Assembly (NCBI GenBank): GCA_964641125.1
Contig: CAZXMO010000049.1
Location: 1 to 28,204, forward strand
DNA from: JBKHAJ01 sp964641125
Lineage (GTDB): Bacteria; Spirochaetota; Spirochaetia; SPDA01; CAZSGZ01
Direction: 5' to 3'
Length of the DNA stretch: 28,204 nucleotides
Below, one piece after another: positions 13,867 to 21,366 of the stretch (within the stretch, counting starts at the first letter, position 1; each line of letters begins with the position of its first letter). The notes under the pieces are model-generated. The model did not search any database. It saw only the letters and a list, made by a program, of their open reading frames with translations, and was not told where the DNA came from. The position numbers were made by a program, and so were the translations under genes.

Positions 13867-16251
13867 GTGGAAGAGAGAGAGTACATTAAGTGGTTTGAAG
13901 ATCTGACATCCGACGATGTAGCCCAAGTCGGCGGTAAGAATGCCTCCCTAGGAGAGATGATCCAAAATCTGAAGGAGAAGGGAATAAACGTCCCCGAAGG
14001 GTACGCCACCACCGCCGAGGCCTACCGGGAATATATTCGTCATAATGATCTCGAATCTTCCGTTCGGGATCAGCTGAAGAAATATCAAGACGAAGAGGTC
14101 TCCCTCGAAGAGGCGGGAGAGTCTATAAGGAAGCTCTTTCTGGACGGAAAGTTTCCCGGGGAACTGGAAGAGCAGATTCAGTCGTCGTATCAAGATCTCT
14201 GCGAGAAGTACGGAGTGGAGAATCTGTTGTGCGCGGTGAGAAGCAGCGCCACCGCGGAGGATTTGCCCCACGCGAGCTTTGCCGGGCAGCAGGAGAGTTT
14301 TTTGAATGTGAGCGGCGAAGACGATATCGTCGACGCTTGCAAAAAGTGCTACGCATCATTGTTTACCGACCGGGCGATTACCTACCGGGAAGAGCAGGGG
14401 TTCGACCATATGAAGGTGGCCTTGTCGGCGGGAATCCACAAGATGATAGGCTCCGATTCCCACGCCGCGGGGGTAATGTTCTCTATCGATACCGAAACCG
14501 GGTTCCCCGACGCCGCAGTCATCAACGCCGCCTGGGGATTAGGCGAGGCGGTGGTACAAGGATCGGTCAAGCCCTATGAGTACCGGGTATTCAAACCCCT
14601 CTTAGACGACGAGAATCTGAAACCCATCCTCTCCAAGAAGCCCGGACCCCAGGAAAAGAAGCTCCGGTTCGTTTCCCGGGACAGCGAAGAAACGGAGCGG
14701 GTGGATACTACCGAGGAAGAACGGGGTAAGCCGGTCCTCCCGGACGAGGACGTCCTGACCTTAGCCCGGTGGGCCCGGGCCATAGAAGAACATTACGACA
14801 GACCCATGGATATCGAGTGGGTCAAAGAGATGCAGCCGGAAGAGAAGCTCTTTATCGTTCAGGCCCGGCCGGAAACGGTGCAGTCCCAGAAGAAGGCCAA
14901 GGCTCTTCATGCCTACTCCCTGAAAGAAGAGGGAAAGAGCATCCTCGAAGGGACCGCGATCGGAAGCGCCGTTGCCTCCGGTAAGGCCCAGGTTCTCAAA
15001 AGCCCCGACGAATCGGACCGGTTCGAGTCGGGATCGGTCCTTGTCACTACCATGACCGATCCCGACTGGGTCCCCATAATGGAGCAGGCCTCCGCCATCG
15101 TCACCGACGAGGGGGGGCGCACCAGCCATGCCGCCATCGTCAGCCGTGAGCTCGGGGTGCCCGCGGTGGTAGGGACCGGCAACGGAACCGAAACCGTGGA
15201 CGACGGAACCGAGGTCACCGTCAGCTGCGCCGAGGGAGAGACCGGAAAGATCTATGAGGGAAAACTCGAATACGAGGAGAAAGAGCTCGACTTGAGTGAC
15301 GTGCCGAAGACCAAGACGAAGATCCTCATGAACATGGCAAGTCCCTCGGCGGCCTTCCGCTGGTGGAACCTTCCTACCGAGGGAATCGGACTCGCGAGAA
15401 TGGAGTTCATCGTCAACAACATCATCAAGATCCATCCCCTAGCCCTCTCCAGGTTCGAGGAGCTCGAGGACGGGGATGTGAAAAAGAGGATCGAGGAGCT
15501 CACCGCCGGGTGGGAGAACAAGGAGGATTACTTCGTCGATCACTTAGCCCGGGGTCTCGCTCAGATCGCCGCCTCCCAGTATCCGGACAAGGTGATTGTC
15601 CGGATGAGCGACTTCAAGACCAACGAGTACGCCGACCTGATCGGGGGGCGCGGCTTCGAGCCGGACGAGGAGAACCCCATGCTCGGCTTCCGCGGCGCCG
15701 CCCGCTACTACAGCGACAAGTACCGGGACGGCTTCGCTCTGGAATGCCGGGCCGTCAAGATGGCCCGTAACGAGCTCGGTCTCAAGAATATAATAATAAT
15801 GATCCCCTTCTGCAGGACCCTGGAAGAGGCGGACAAGATCTTAGCGGTCCTTTCCGAAAACGGCCTCGAGCGGAAGCAGGACAACTTCGAAATCTACGTG
15901 ATGGCGGAGATACCTTCGAATATCATTTTGGCCGAGGAGTTCGCCGAGAGGTTCGACGGCTTTTCCATCGGGACCAATGATTTGACCCAGCTGATATTAG
16001 GGATAGGACGGGATTCCGCGGAGCTCGCCCATCTCTACGACGAGCGGAACCCGGCGGTAAAGAAGATGGTTCGGGATCTGATCGAGAGGGCCCACTCGGC
16101 GAATACTACCGTGGGTATATGCGGACAGGCCCCGAGCGATCACCCCGATTTCGCCGAGTTCCTAGTCGACGCGGGGATCGACTCGATATCGGTCAATCCC
16201 GACAGTGTCCTAGAGGTGCTTCGGACCGTGGGCGAGGCGGAGGGTAAGTGA
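13867..16251 (+). CDS. ppsA: Phosphoenolpyruvate synthase
   Basis: A 794-residue cytosolic enzyme (E. coli PpsA is 792) converting pyruvate, ATP and water to PEP, AMP and phosphate, for gluconeogenesis. The ATP-binding PPDK-N domain covers about 15-345, with VGGKNASLGEM near the N-terminus and AVRSSATAEDLP. The swivelling phosphohistidine domain (about 380-455) has GGRTSHAAIVSRELGVPA with phospho-acceptor H421. The C-terminal TIM barrel ends with VGICGQAPSDHP, in which C752 is the catalytic acid/base. All signature residues are intact. The start is GTG at 13867 with AAGGAG six bases upstream; an ATG at 13862 is out of frame. The gene stands alone and converges on msrB with 36 bases between, where I see no clear terminator. 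Confidence 0.96.
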   Translation: MEEREYIKWFEDLTSDDVAQVGGKNASLGEMIQNLKEKGINVPEGYATTAEAYREYIRHNDLESSVRDQLKKYQDEEVSLEEAGESIRKLFLDGKFPGELEEQIQSSYQDLCEKYGVENLLCAVRSSATAEDLPHASFAGQQESFLNVSGEDDIVDACKKCYASLFTDRAITYREEQGFDHMKVALSAGIHKMIGSDSHAAGVMFSIDTETGFPDAAVINAAWGLGEAVVQGSVKPYEYRVFKPLLDDENLKPILSKKPGPQEKKLRFVSRDSEETERVDTTEEERGKPVLPDEDVLTLARWARAIEEHYDRPMDIEWVKEMQPEEKLFIVQARPETVQSQKKAKALHAYSLKEEGKSILEGTAIGSAVASGKAQVLKSPDESDRFESGSVLVTTMTDPDWVPIMEQASAIVTDEGGRTSHAAIVSRELGVPAVVGTGNGTETVDDGTEVTVSCAEGETGKIYEGKLEYEEKELDLSDVPKTKTKILMNMASPSAAFRWWNLPTEGIGLARMEFIVNNIIKIHPLALSRFEELEDGDVKKRIEELTAGWENKEDYFVDHLARGLAQIAASQYPDKVIVRMSDFKTNEYADLIGGRGFEPDEENPMLGFRGAARYYSDKYRDGFALECRAVKMARNELGLKNIIIMIPFCRTLEEADKILAVLSENGLERKQDNFEIYVMAEIPSNIILAEEFAERFDGFSIGTNDLTQLILGIGRDSAELAHLYDERNPAVKKMVRDLIERAHSANTTVGICGQAPSDHPDFAEFLVDAGIDSISVNPDSVLEVLRTVGEAEGK

Positions 16252-16287
16252 GACAGTGAGCCGGCCCGGACGGAGTCTCGGGTGCTA

Positions 16288-16881
16288 TTACCCGCCGTGC
16301 TCGGCGAGGTAGTCCTCGACTATCCGCGGGGGCTCCTCTCCCTTGGGCACGAAGATCAGCGACGCCGAATTGATGCAGTAGCGTAATCCCGTCGGCTCAG
16401 GGCCGTCCTGAAAGACGTGGCCCAAGTGAGAGCCGCTCGAGCTGTCCACGACCTCGACCCGGCGCATTCCGAGAGTGGTATCTTCCACCAGTTTGACCGC
16501 ATCCTCGGAGACGGGCTCATAGAAACTCGGCCATCCGGTCCCCGACTTGTACTTTGCCTCGGAGCTGAACAGGGGCTGTCCGGTCGCCGCGGAGTAGTAG
16601 GTGCCGGCCCGTTTTTCATCGTAGAGTTCTCCCGAAAAGGCCCGTTCGGTCCCTTTTTCTCGGAGTACGTGGTACTCGAAGTCGGAGAGCCGCCTCTTCC
16701 ATTCCTCTTCGCTCAGCTCGACGGGAAAAACCGGACCTTCATTTTTGTCGTGAACTTCCATGCCGTACTCCTTCTGCCGTGTGGTTTCGCCGTCTCCCTG
16801 CGTCCATCCGGCGGCGGCCGGTACAAGGAGCAGGGCGGAAAACAGCACTATATGTAGATGTCTGTATATCTTAGTTTTCAT
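16288..16881 (-). CDS. msrB: Exported methionine-R-sulfoxide reductase, zinc-less
   Basis: A 197-residue MsrB reducing methionine-R-sulfoxide in proteins. Residues 1-28 form a Sec signal peptide (basic start, hydrophobic core, AAAG), so the enzyme is periplasmic. MsrB motifs are SGTGWPSF (113-120), SGSHLGHVF (149-157) and RYCINSASL with the catalytic C169. The two CxxC pairs that bind zinc in many MsrBs are absent: the first site reads SAATG and the second SSSGSH. No resolving cysteine is evident apart from C169, so reduction may rely on an outside thiol donor. I chose the ATG at 16881; the TTG at 16896 would add five residues but has no ribosome site. A -10-like box sits six bases upstream of the ATG. 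Confidence 0.9.
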   Translation of the reverse strand: MKTKIYRHLHIVLFSALLLVPAAAGWTQGDGETTRQKEYGMEVHDKNEGPVFPVELSEEEWKRRLSDFEYHVLREKGTERAFSGELYDEKRAGTYYSAATGQPLFSSEAKYKSGTGWPSFYEPVSEDAVKLVEDTTLGMRRVEVVDSSSGSHLGHVFQDGPEPTGLRYCINSASLIFVPKGEEPPRIVEDYLAEHGG

Positions 16882-16887
16882 ATAAAG

Positions 16888-16893
16888 AATATA
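16888..16893 (-). promoter_or_regulatory. Candidate -10 box of msrB
   Basis: TATATT on the minus strand ends six bases before the msrB ATG. The -35 region 17 bases further up is weak and coincides with one arm of the inverted repeat at 16909-16936. No Shine-Dalgarno is present. Confidence 0.4.
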
Positions 16894-16908
16894 CAACGAT
16901 TTTTTTCA

Positions 16909-16936
16909 TTCGGCCAGTGAAAAATGGGTGGCCGAA
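16909..16936. repeat. Inverted repeat between msrB and the PAS kinase
   Basis: TTCGGCCA (16909-16916) and its exact complement TGGCCGAA (16929-16936) flank a 12-base spacer. It sits in an unusually AT-rich divergent intergenic region and overlaps the likely msrB -35, so an operator is possible. A run of T follows at 16944-16950, so a weak plus-strand terminator is the alternative, though no plus-strand gene is immediately upstream. Confidence 0.45.
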
Positions 16937-16967
16937 GGGGGCGTTTTTTTACATATTATAGGCAGAG

Positions 16968-18113
16968 ATGAACTCAGAATCACCTTTTAACCGCGTATTC
17001 TCCGGTGCGGATAGTTATATCGCCGAATCGGCACCGGTAGTAGCGCTTATAGTTTCCCAAGAAGGTACAATTCTCGACGCGAACAGCTTCGCCGAATCTT
17101 TTTTCGGCCGGGAATTGACCGGCGCCGATCTCGATTCGTTTTTCTTCGGGACCACCTTCGGTGAGCTCGCCGCGGAGGGAACTGTAGGAAGGAACGTCAA
17201 CGTCAACGATCATACAGGGGCCCCGCGGACCCTGAGGATTTCGGTGTATGAGACGACTGGAGACGATCAGCCGGCATACGCGGTTTTCGGCCATCACGAC
17301 ATCGAAGAGATTACCGATCTCCACGATCAGCTCCTCGAGGCAAACGCCGACATGAACATCATGAACCGGGAGATCCAGCGGAAGAACAAGGAGCTCGAAC
17401 GGCTTAAAGAGATGAAAAACCATTTCCTCGGGATGGCTTCCCACGATCTGCGCAAGTTCGCTTCGGTGATCATTTCCGCCTCCCAGCTCATTACGGAATA
17501 TTCCGAAACCGAGATGTCGGAGGAAAACCGGGAATATCTCGATATTATTTCCTCCACCGCCCACACTATGGTCATAGTCCTCAAGAACTTTCTCGACTAC
17601 TCGGTCCTCGAGACGGGGAAGCTTGATGTGGAACGGGAGCCGGTCCCGAGCGAAAATTTTTTCGAACGGATAGCCGGGATGAACCGGTTACTCATCGGGA
17701 AGCGGGATGTCAGGATCGATCTCGAGGCCGGTCCGATGCCGGATTATCTGTGGCTCGACCCCTCCCGGATCGAGCAGGTGTGTATAAATCTCCTCTCCAA
17801 TGCCGTGGATTACGCCCCCGAAGGCTCGGCGGTCGGTCTCGGCGTGAGCGTAGAGGGCGGCGCTTTGAAGATTACCATCCGCGACGAGGGGCCGGGAATC
17901 CCCGAGGATCTGCACGAGGCGGTCTTCGAGCCCTACAGACAGGGGGAGATCAAGAAACGGACCGGTAAGTCCGGGACCGGCCTAGGACTCACCATAGCAA
18001 AGGCCATCGCCGAGCTTCACGGGGGCAGCCTCGATTTCGAGTCGTCCCCCGGCAAGGGGACCGTGTTTCAATGCATTATTCCCGAGGCGGCGGTACGGGA
18101 GGACTCACGATGA
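16968..18113 (+). CDS. Soluble PAS-domain histidine kinase
   Basis: A 381-residue cytosolic sensor kinase with no membrane segment. A PAS domain (about 18-112) is followed by a coiled coil (115-150). The HisKA domain has the H-box ASHDLRKFAS with phospho-acceptor H159. The HATPase (about 255-372) has the N-box CINLLSNAVDYA, the G1 box RDEGPGIP and the G2 box GTGLGL. No receiver is fused and no response regulator lies next to it. Its stop overlaps the start of the cobalamin-binding gene by four bases (ATGA), so the two are made together and the B12 protein probably feeds signals to this kinase. TATTAT lies eight bases before the ATG and may be its -10. Confidence 0.92.
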   Translation: MNSESPFNRVFSGADSYIAESAPVVALIVSQEGTILDANSFAESFFGRELTGADLDSFFFGTTFGELAAEGTVGRNVNVNDHTGAPRTLRISVYETTGDDQPAYAVFGHHDIEEITDLHDQLLEANADMNIMNREIQRKNKELERLKEMKNHFLGMASHDLRKFASVIISASQLITEYSETEMSEENREYLDIISSTAHTMVIVLKNFLDYSVLETGKLDVEREPVPSENFFERIAGMNRLLIGKRDVRIDLEAGPMPDYLWLDPSRIEQVCINLLSNAVDYAPEGSAVGLGVSVEGGALKITIRDEGPGIPEDLHEAVFEPYRQGEIKKRTGKSGTGLGLTIAKAIAELHGGSLDFESSPGKGTVFQCIIPEAAVREDSR

Positions 18114-19165
18114 ATGAAGAGGGCCTCGCTCTGAAGAGGATTCTCCTCAGGGAAAAACGGCGCTTCGCCGAGCTGACCCAAGACCGGCAGGTCGACAGGG
18201 ACCCTGAATACTGGAAAAAGTTCGGGCCCTCCGGAAGGGAGGTGGGGATTCGGGATGTTCAGTATCATCTCGATTTTTTGACTTCGGCCGTCATCATGAA
18301 AAGACCCGAGCTCTTCGATGATTACGCGGTATGGGTCAAGGAGCTCTTCGACAGGCTCGGCTTCCCCGAGGACACCGTCGAAAAGACCCTGTGGTGCATG
18401 CGGGAGGTCCTCGAAGAAAACCTCTCCGAGGCTCTCGGGAAGTTGACGGGAAGATACATCGACCACGCCGCTGAAGCCGTGGCAAGTCACGAAACAGAAG
18501 AGGAAAGCTTTCTCGAGGGCGAGGGGGCCATGGCGAAGCTGAGGAGTCTCTATCTGGAATCCCTCCTCCAGGGAAACCGGGAGGCCGCGAATACTCTCGT
18601 CATGACCGCCGCCGACGAAGGTGTCGACATCGCGGACATCTACCTTCAGGTCCTCCAACCGGCCCAGTACGAGGTAGGACGGCTCTGGCAGACCGGGGCC
18701 GTCAGCGTTGCCAAGGAGCACTTCTGCACCGCGGTGACCCAGGAGGTCATGGCACGTCTCTATCCCCGAATAATCCCTTACAAGAGGACCGGCAAGAAGG
18801 TTTTGATCGCCTGCGTGAGCGGCGAGCTCCACCAGATAGGCTCACGAATGGTGGCGGATATCTTGGAGATACACGGATGGGACTCGATCTATATCGGCGC
18901 GAATACCCCGACGAGGAGCATCCTTCAGGCGGTACAGGAGTTCGAGCCCGACGTGGTGGGATTGTCCGCCACTTTGAGCGTACATCTCCCGGTAACCGAG
19001 GAAATAATCAGGAACATTCGTGAAACCGAGGACCTGAAGCGGACAAAGATTCTCGTCGGGGGACACGCCTTCGCCTCATCTCCCGACATCTGGCGGGATA
19101 TGGGGGCCGACGTCTATTCTGCCGACGCGAAGGAGGCGGTAAAAATCCTGTCGGAGACGGCCTGA
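18110..19165 (+). CDS. Cobalamin-binding sensor protein, CarH-like C-terminus
   Basis: A 351-residue soluble protein. An N-terminal helical region (about 1-130) that I cannot assign precedes a B12-binding four-helix cap (about 140-220) and a Rossmann-type B12 domain (about 228-350). The cap carries W193 and E203-H204, the Wx9EH motif of CarH/LitR photoreceptors. The Rossmann domain has ELHQIG (239-244), in which H241 would be the lower cobalt ligand, then GLSATLS and GGHAF. The MerR DNA-binding domain of CarH is absent. From memory, Thermus CarH has a histidine next to the tryptophan that binds cobalt after illumination; here it is Q194, so photochemistry may differ or be lost. Start ATG at 18110 with GGGAGG seven bases upstream. 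Methyltransferase-associated B12 proteins share the fold but lack the Wx9EH motif. Confidence 0.88.
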   Translation: MNEEGLALKRILLREKRRFAELTQDRQVDRDPEYWKKFGPSGREVGIRDVQYHLDFLTSAVIMKRPELFDDYAVWVKELFDRLGFPEDTVEKTLWCMREVLEENLSEALGKLTGRYIDHAAEAVASHETEEESFLEGEGAMAKLRSLYLESLLQGNREAANTLVMTAADEGVDIADIYLQVLQPAQYEVGRLWQTGAVSVAKEHFCTAVTQEVMARLYPRIIPYKRTGKKVLIACVSGELHQIGSRMVADILEIHGWDSIYIGANTPTRSILQAVQEFEPDVVGLSATLSVHLPVTEEIIRNIRETEDLKRTKILVGGHAFASSPDIWRDMGADVYSADAKEAVKILSETA

Positions 19166-19195
19166 CGAGAAGGCCCGGCGGCCGCGGACCGCCGC

Positions 19196-19699
19196 CTACA
19201 CCATCGAGAACATCCTGATAGCTCCGCGGACGAAGTAGAATGTGGTAATACCCACCACCGAGAGCTTAAGGAGGATTGCGAACAAGGTCCCCCTGAATAC
19301 TCCGAGGGCCGCCTTCACCGGCCGTTTGTTCTCCCGGTTGAAGATGATCTCCCCCAAGAGAGCTCCCACGAAGGCCCCGATGATGACCCCGAAGGGCGGG
19401 AGAACGAAAGATCCCACCAGCATTCCCACGACGCTTCCCCACACGCCGGGCCTCCCCGCCCCGGCCTTCTTCGAGCTCATAGCGGGGAGGATGTTGTCGA
19501 AGATGGTCGCCGCGAGGGCGGCTACTCCCAGGACAATGACCACCGCCAGATGCAAACTCTCGAAGCCCGCGGGGATAGAGATAAGGATGATCGCGATGTA
19601 CCCCACGATCGGACCGGGGATCGCGGGGACGATGCTCCCGATAAAACCCACCGCCAAGAGGGCCGCGCCTAAAATGGTCATAAATATTCCGAGTATCAT
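19196..19699 (-). CDS. DUF456 family membrane protein
   Basis: A 167-residue, very hydrophobic protein with about four to five membrane segments. It matches the DUF456 family: an N-terminal GFIGSIVPAIPGP, a central loop with basic residues (SSKKAGAGRPGVWGS), and a glycine-rich LPPFGVIIGAFVGALLGE segment like a glycine-zipper helix. Function of the family is not established. The ATG at 19699 has no Shine-Dalgarno but a promoter six bases upstream. It converges on the B12-protein gene. The upstream exchanger gene may or may not run into it across the assembly gap. Confidence 0.85.
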   Translation of the reverse strand: MILGIFMTILGAALLAVGFIGSIVPAIPGPIVGYIAIILISIPAGFESLHLAVVIVLGVAALAATIFDNILPAMSSKKAGAGRPGVWGSVVGMLVGSFVLPPFGVIIGAFVGALLGEIIFNRENKRPVKAALGVFRGTLFAILLKLSVVGITTFYFVRGAIRMFSMV

Positions 19700-19705
19700 A
19701 GATAT

Positions 19706-19735
19706 ACTGTAGCACCGTCGGGGCGGTACCGGCAA
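19706..19735 (-). promoter_or_regulatory. Promoter of the DUF456 gene, probably leaderless
   Basis: On the minus strand TTGCCG, an 18-base spacer and TACAGT end six bases before the ATG. The layout matches the amn promoter closely. Confidence 0.45.
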
Positions 19736-19743
19736 GCGGCGGC

Positions 19744-19843
19744 NNNNNNNNNNNNNNNNNNNNNNNNNNNNNNNNNNNNNNNNNNNNNNNNNNNNNNNNN
19801 NNNNNNNNNNNNNNNNNNNNNNNNNNNNNNNNNNNNNNNNNNN
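19744..19843. other. Assembly gap (100 N)
   Basis: A run of exactly 100 N, the usual placeholder for a gap of unknown length. It removes the 3' end of the exchanger gene. Reading frames drawn through it are artificial. Confidence 0.98.
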
Positions 19844-20796
19844 ATGTAGCCGGCGAAACAGGCGACGAAGATCGCCGCCTCCCACCGGTCTAAGACCTTG
19901 CGCCGGCCGGTGAACATGGTAAGGAACAGGAGGAGGGTGGCGGCCGTCAGTACGGCGAGGTCGATGCCGAACCTGTCCCACCCGAAGGGAACCGGCCCTA
20001 TGACCGCGCTTACTCCCAAAATCAGCATGATATTGAAGATGTTCGATCCGACCACGTTCCCCACGGCAATCTCGTTCCGGCCCCTGAAGGCGGCCACCGC
20101 GGAGGTGAACAGCTCGGGCAGGGAGGTGCCGGCGGAAACGACGGTGATGGCGATAAGCCGCTCGCTTACCCCCATCCTCGACGCGGCGTCGACGGCGGCG
20201 TTTACCACAAAGCGTCCGCCTAACGCTAAGCCCACGAGCCCTCCCGCTATAAAGAGGATCGTCAGTCCGGGGCCCCGGGCCGACACGTCCACCTCGTCGA
20301 AAACTCCGACCCGGGCGATCTTGAAGGCGTAGATGATGAATCCGGCGAAAAGAACGAGCAGTATTGCGCCGTCGAGCCGGGAGATGACCGCGGCGCCCGA
20401 TGCGTCCGGACCGCCGATGAGAAAAGCCTCTACTGTCATAATACCCAACAGAAGGACCGCTAAAAAGGAGAAGGGGATCTCCCGCCATACCGTCGACCTC
20501 TGAACGCTTAAGCTTCGAATGAGTCCGGCGACGCCCAAAATCAGAAAGATATTGAAAATGTTGCTTCCGATGACGTTGCCGAGTACTATCTCGTTCTTGC
20601 CCTGAAAGCTAGCGATCCCGTTGACGATGAGCTCGGGAGCGGAGGTCCCGAAGGAGACAATGGTAAGTCCTATGACCAGCTCGCTCACGTTGAACCGCTT
20701 GGCAAGCGACCCGGCCCCGTCGACGAGGAAGTCGGCTCCCTTTATAAGAAGGATGAAACCGCCGACGAGTTTGACCACGATCCAGACGATCTGCAT
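19844..20796 (-). CDS. Na+/Ca2+ exchanger family protein, 3' end in gap
   Basis: The first 317 residues of a cation/Ca2+ antiporter of the YrbG/CaxA type, an inner-membrane protein with about ten helices. Two inverted alpha repeats are clear: GLTIVSFGTSAPEL...GNVIGSNIFNI (43-83) and AITVVSAGTSLPEL...GNVVGSNIFNI (216-256), each with the ion-binding Glu in the PEL motif. An acidic loop (VFDEVD) lies near residue 165. Family members are about 320-330 residues, so only a few residues should be missing. The start ATG at 20796 has a -10 box six bases upstream. It is divergent from the marR gene. Confidence 0.92.
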
Positions 20797-20802
20797 GGCG
20801 GG

Positions 20803-20830
20803 AGTATATCCGTTTGCTTCGGTTTGGAAA
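20803..20830 (-). promoter_or_regulatory. Promoter of the exchanger gene, probably leaderless
   Basis: On the minus strand TTTCCA, a 16-base spacer and TATACT end six bases before the ATG at 20796. No Shine-Dalgarno is present. Confidence 0.4.
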
Positions 20831-20838
20831 AGGAGAGG

Positions 20839-20867
20839 TTGACTCTCTCTCGGTTTACAGTTAGATT
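20839..20867 (+). promoter_or_regulatory. Promoter of the marR-MATE operon
   Basis: TTGACT (20839-20844), a 17-base spacer and TAGATT (20862-20867). The -10 lies within the left arm of the palindrome at 20860-20888, so a protein bound there would block RNA polymerase. Confidence 0.6.
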
Positions 20868-20888
20868 GCTAAATGTTAGAAATCTAAC
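20860..20888. promoter_or_regulatory. 29-base near-palindromic operator
   Basis: Two arms of 13 bases (20860-20872 and 20876-20888) around ATG are complementary at 12 of 13 positions: GTTAGATT with AATCTAAC, and CTAA with TTAG, with one G/A mismatch between them. Size, symmetry and overlap with the -10 are what a MarR-dimer operator looks like. The regulator encoded 17 bases downstream is the obvious ligand. Confidence 0.65.
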
Positions 20889-20904
20889 TAAGGAATCAAT
20901 AGGG

Positions 20905-21366
20905 ATGCCGCCGGAAAAACAAAAGCCCCGTATCGGGAGGCTTATCATCGATACCTTCCCCTACGTCATGCACGTCCTGATGCACGGAGTCCAACTGTCG
21001 GAGCTCGATCCCAGGCTGACCAAGACGCAGATGAACACCCTCTACATTCTGCACATCCACGGGAGGTTGAACATGTCGACTCTGAGCCGCCATGTCAATC
21101 GGGAGAAGGGATCCTTTACCCCGGTCATCGACTCGCTCGAGAAACTCGGTTTCGTCGAGAGACAACCCGATCCGAGCGACCGGCGGGTGGTCAACGTTTC
21201 GATGACCGCGGAGGGGAAGGGACATATGGAAGCGGCCGGGAAGGTAATCCTTAAGCACTTGAACGAGAAGCTCGGCGTATTGACCTTATCCGAACGGAAC
21301 GAGTTTCACGAAGCGGTACTGACCATCAATAGACTATCGGAAAAGATTGCCGAGGAGAAGATATGA
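20905..21366 (+). CDS. MarR-family transcriptional regulator
   Basis: A 153-residue winged-helix regulator. The recognition region reads LNMSTLSRHVNREKGSFTPVIDSLEKLGFVERQ and is followed by the wing signature DPSDRRVVNVSMT, both diagnostic of MarR. Helical dimerisation segments flank it. The frame is open upstream to 20824, but those residues would be read through the operator; I chose the ATG at 20905, with AAGGA ten bases before it. The four-base ATGA overlap with the MATE gene and the palindrome over the promoter suggest that it represses its own operon and is relieved by an efflux substrate. Confidence 0.92.
   Translation: MPPEKQKPRIGRLIIDTFPYVMHVLMHGVQLSELDPRLTKTQMNTLYILHIHGRLNMSTLSRHVNREKGSFTPVIDSLEKLGFVERQPDPSDRRVVNVSMTAEGKGHMEAAGKVILKHLNEKLGVLTLSERNEFHEAVLTINRLSEKIAEEKI

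Noticed and set aside
16252..16287. Gap between convergent ppsA and msrB checked for a terminator
   Set aside because: No stem longer than four base pairs followed by T was found.
19176..19194. CGGCGG and CCGCCG hairpin between the convergent B12-protein and DUF456 genes
   Set aside because: Six base pairs with no T-tract on either side; in GC-rich sequence this is not enough to call a terminator.
19196..20488. A single long minus-strand frame running from DUF456 through the N gap into the exchanger gene
   Set aside because: The frame is continuous only because N codons cannot be stops. The DUF456 protein has its own ATG and promoter, and the part beyond the gap is out of frame with the exchanger.
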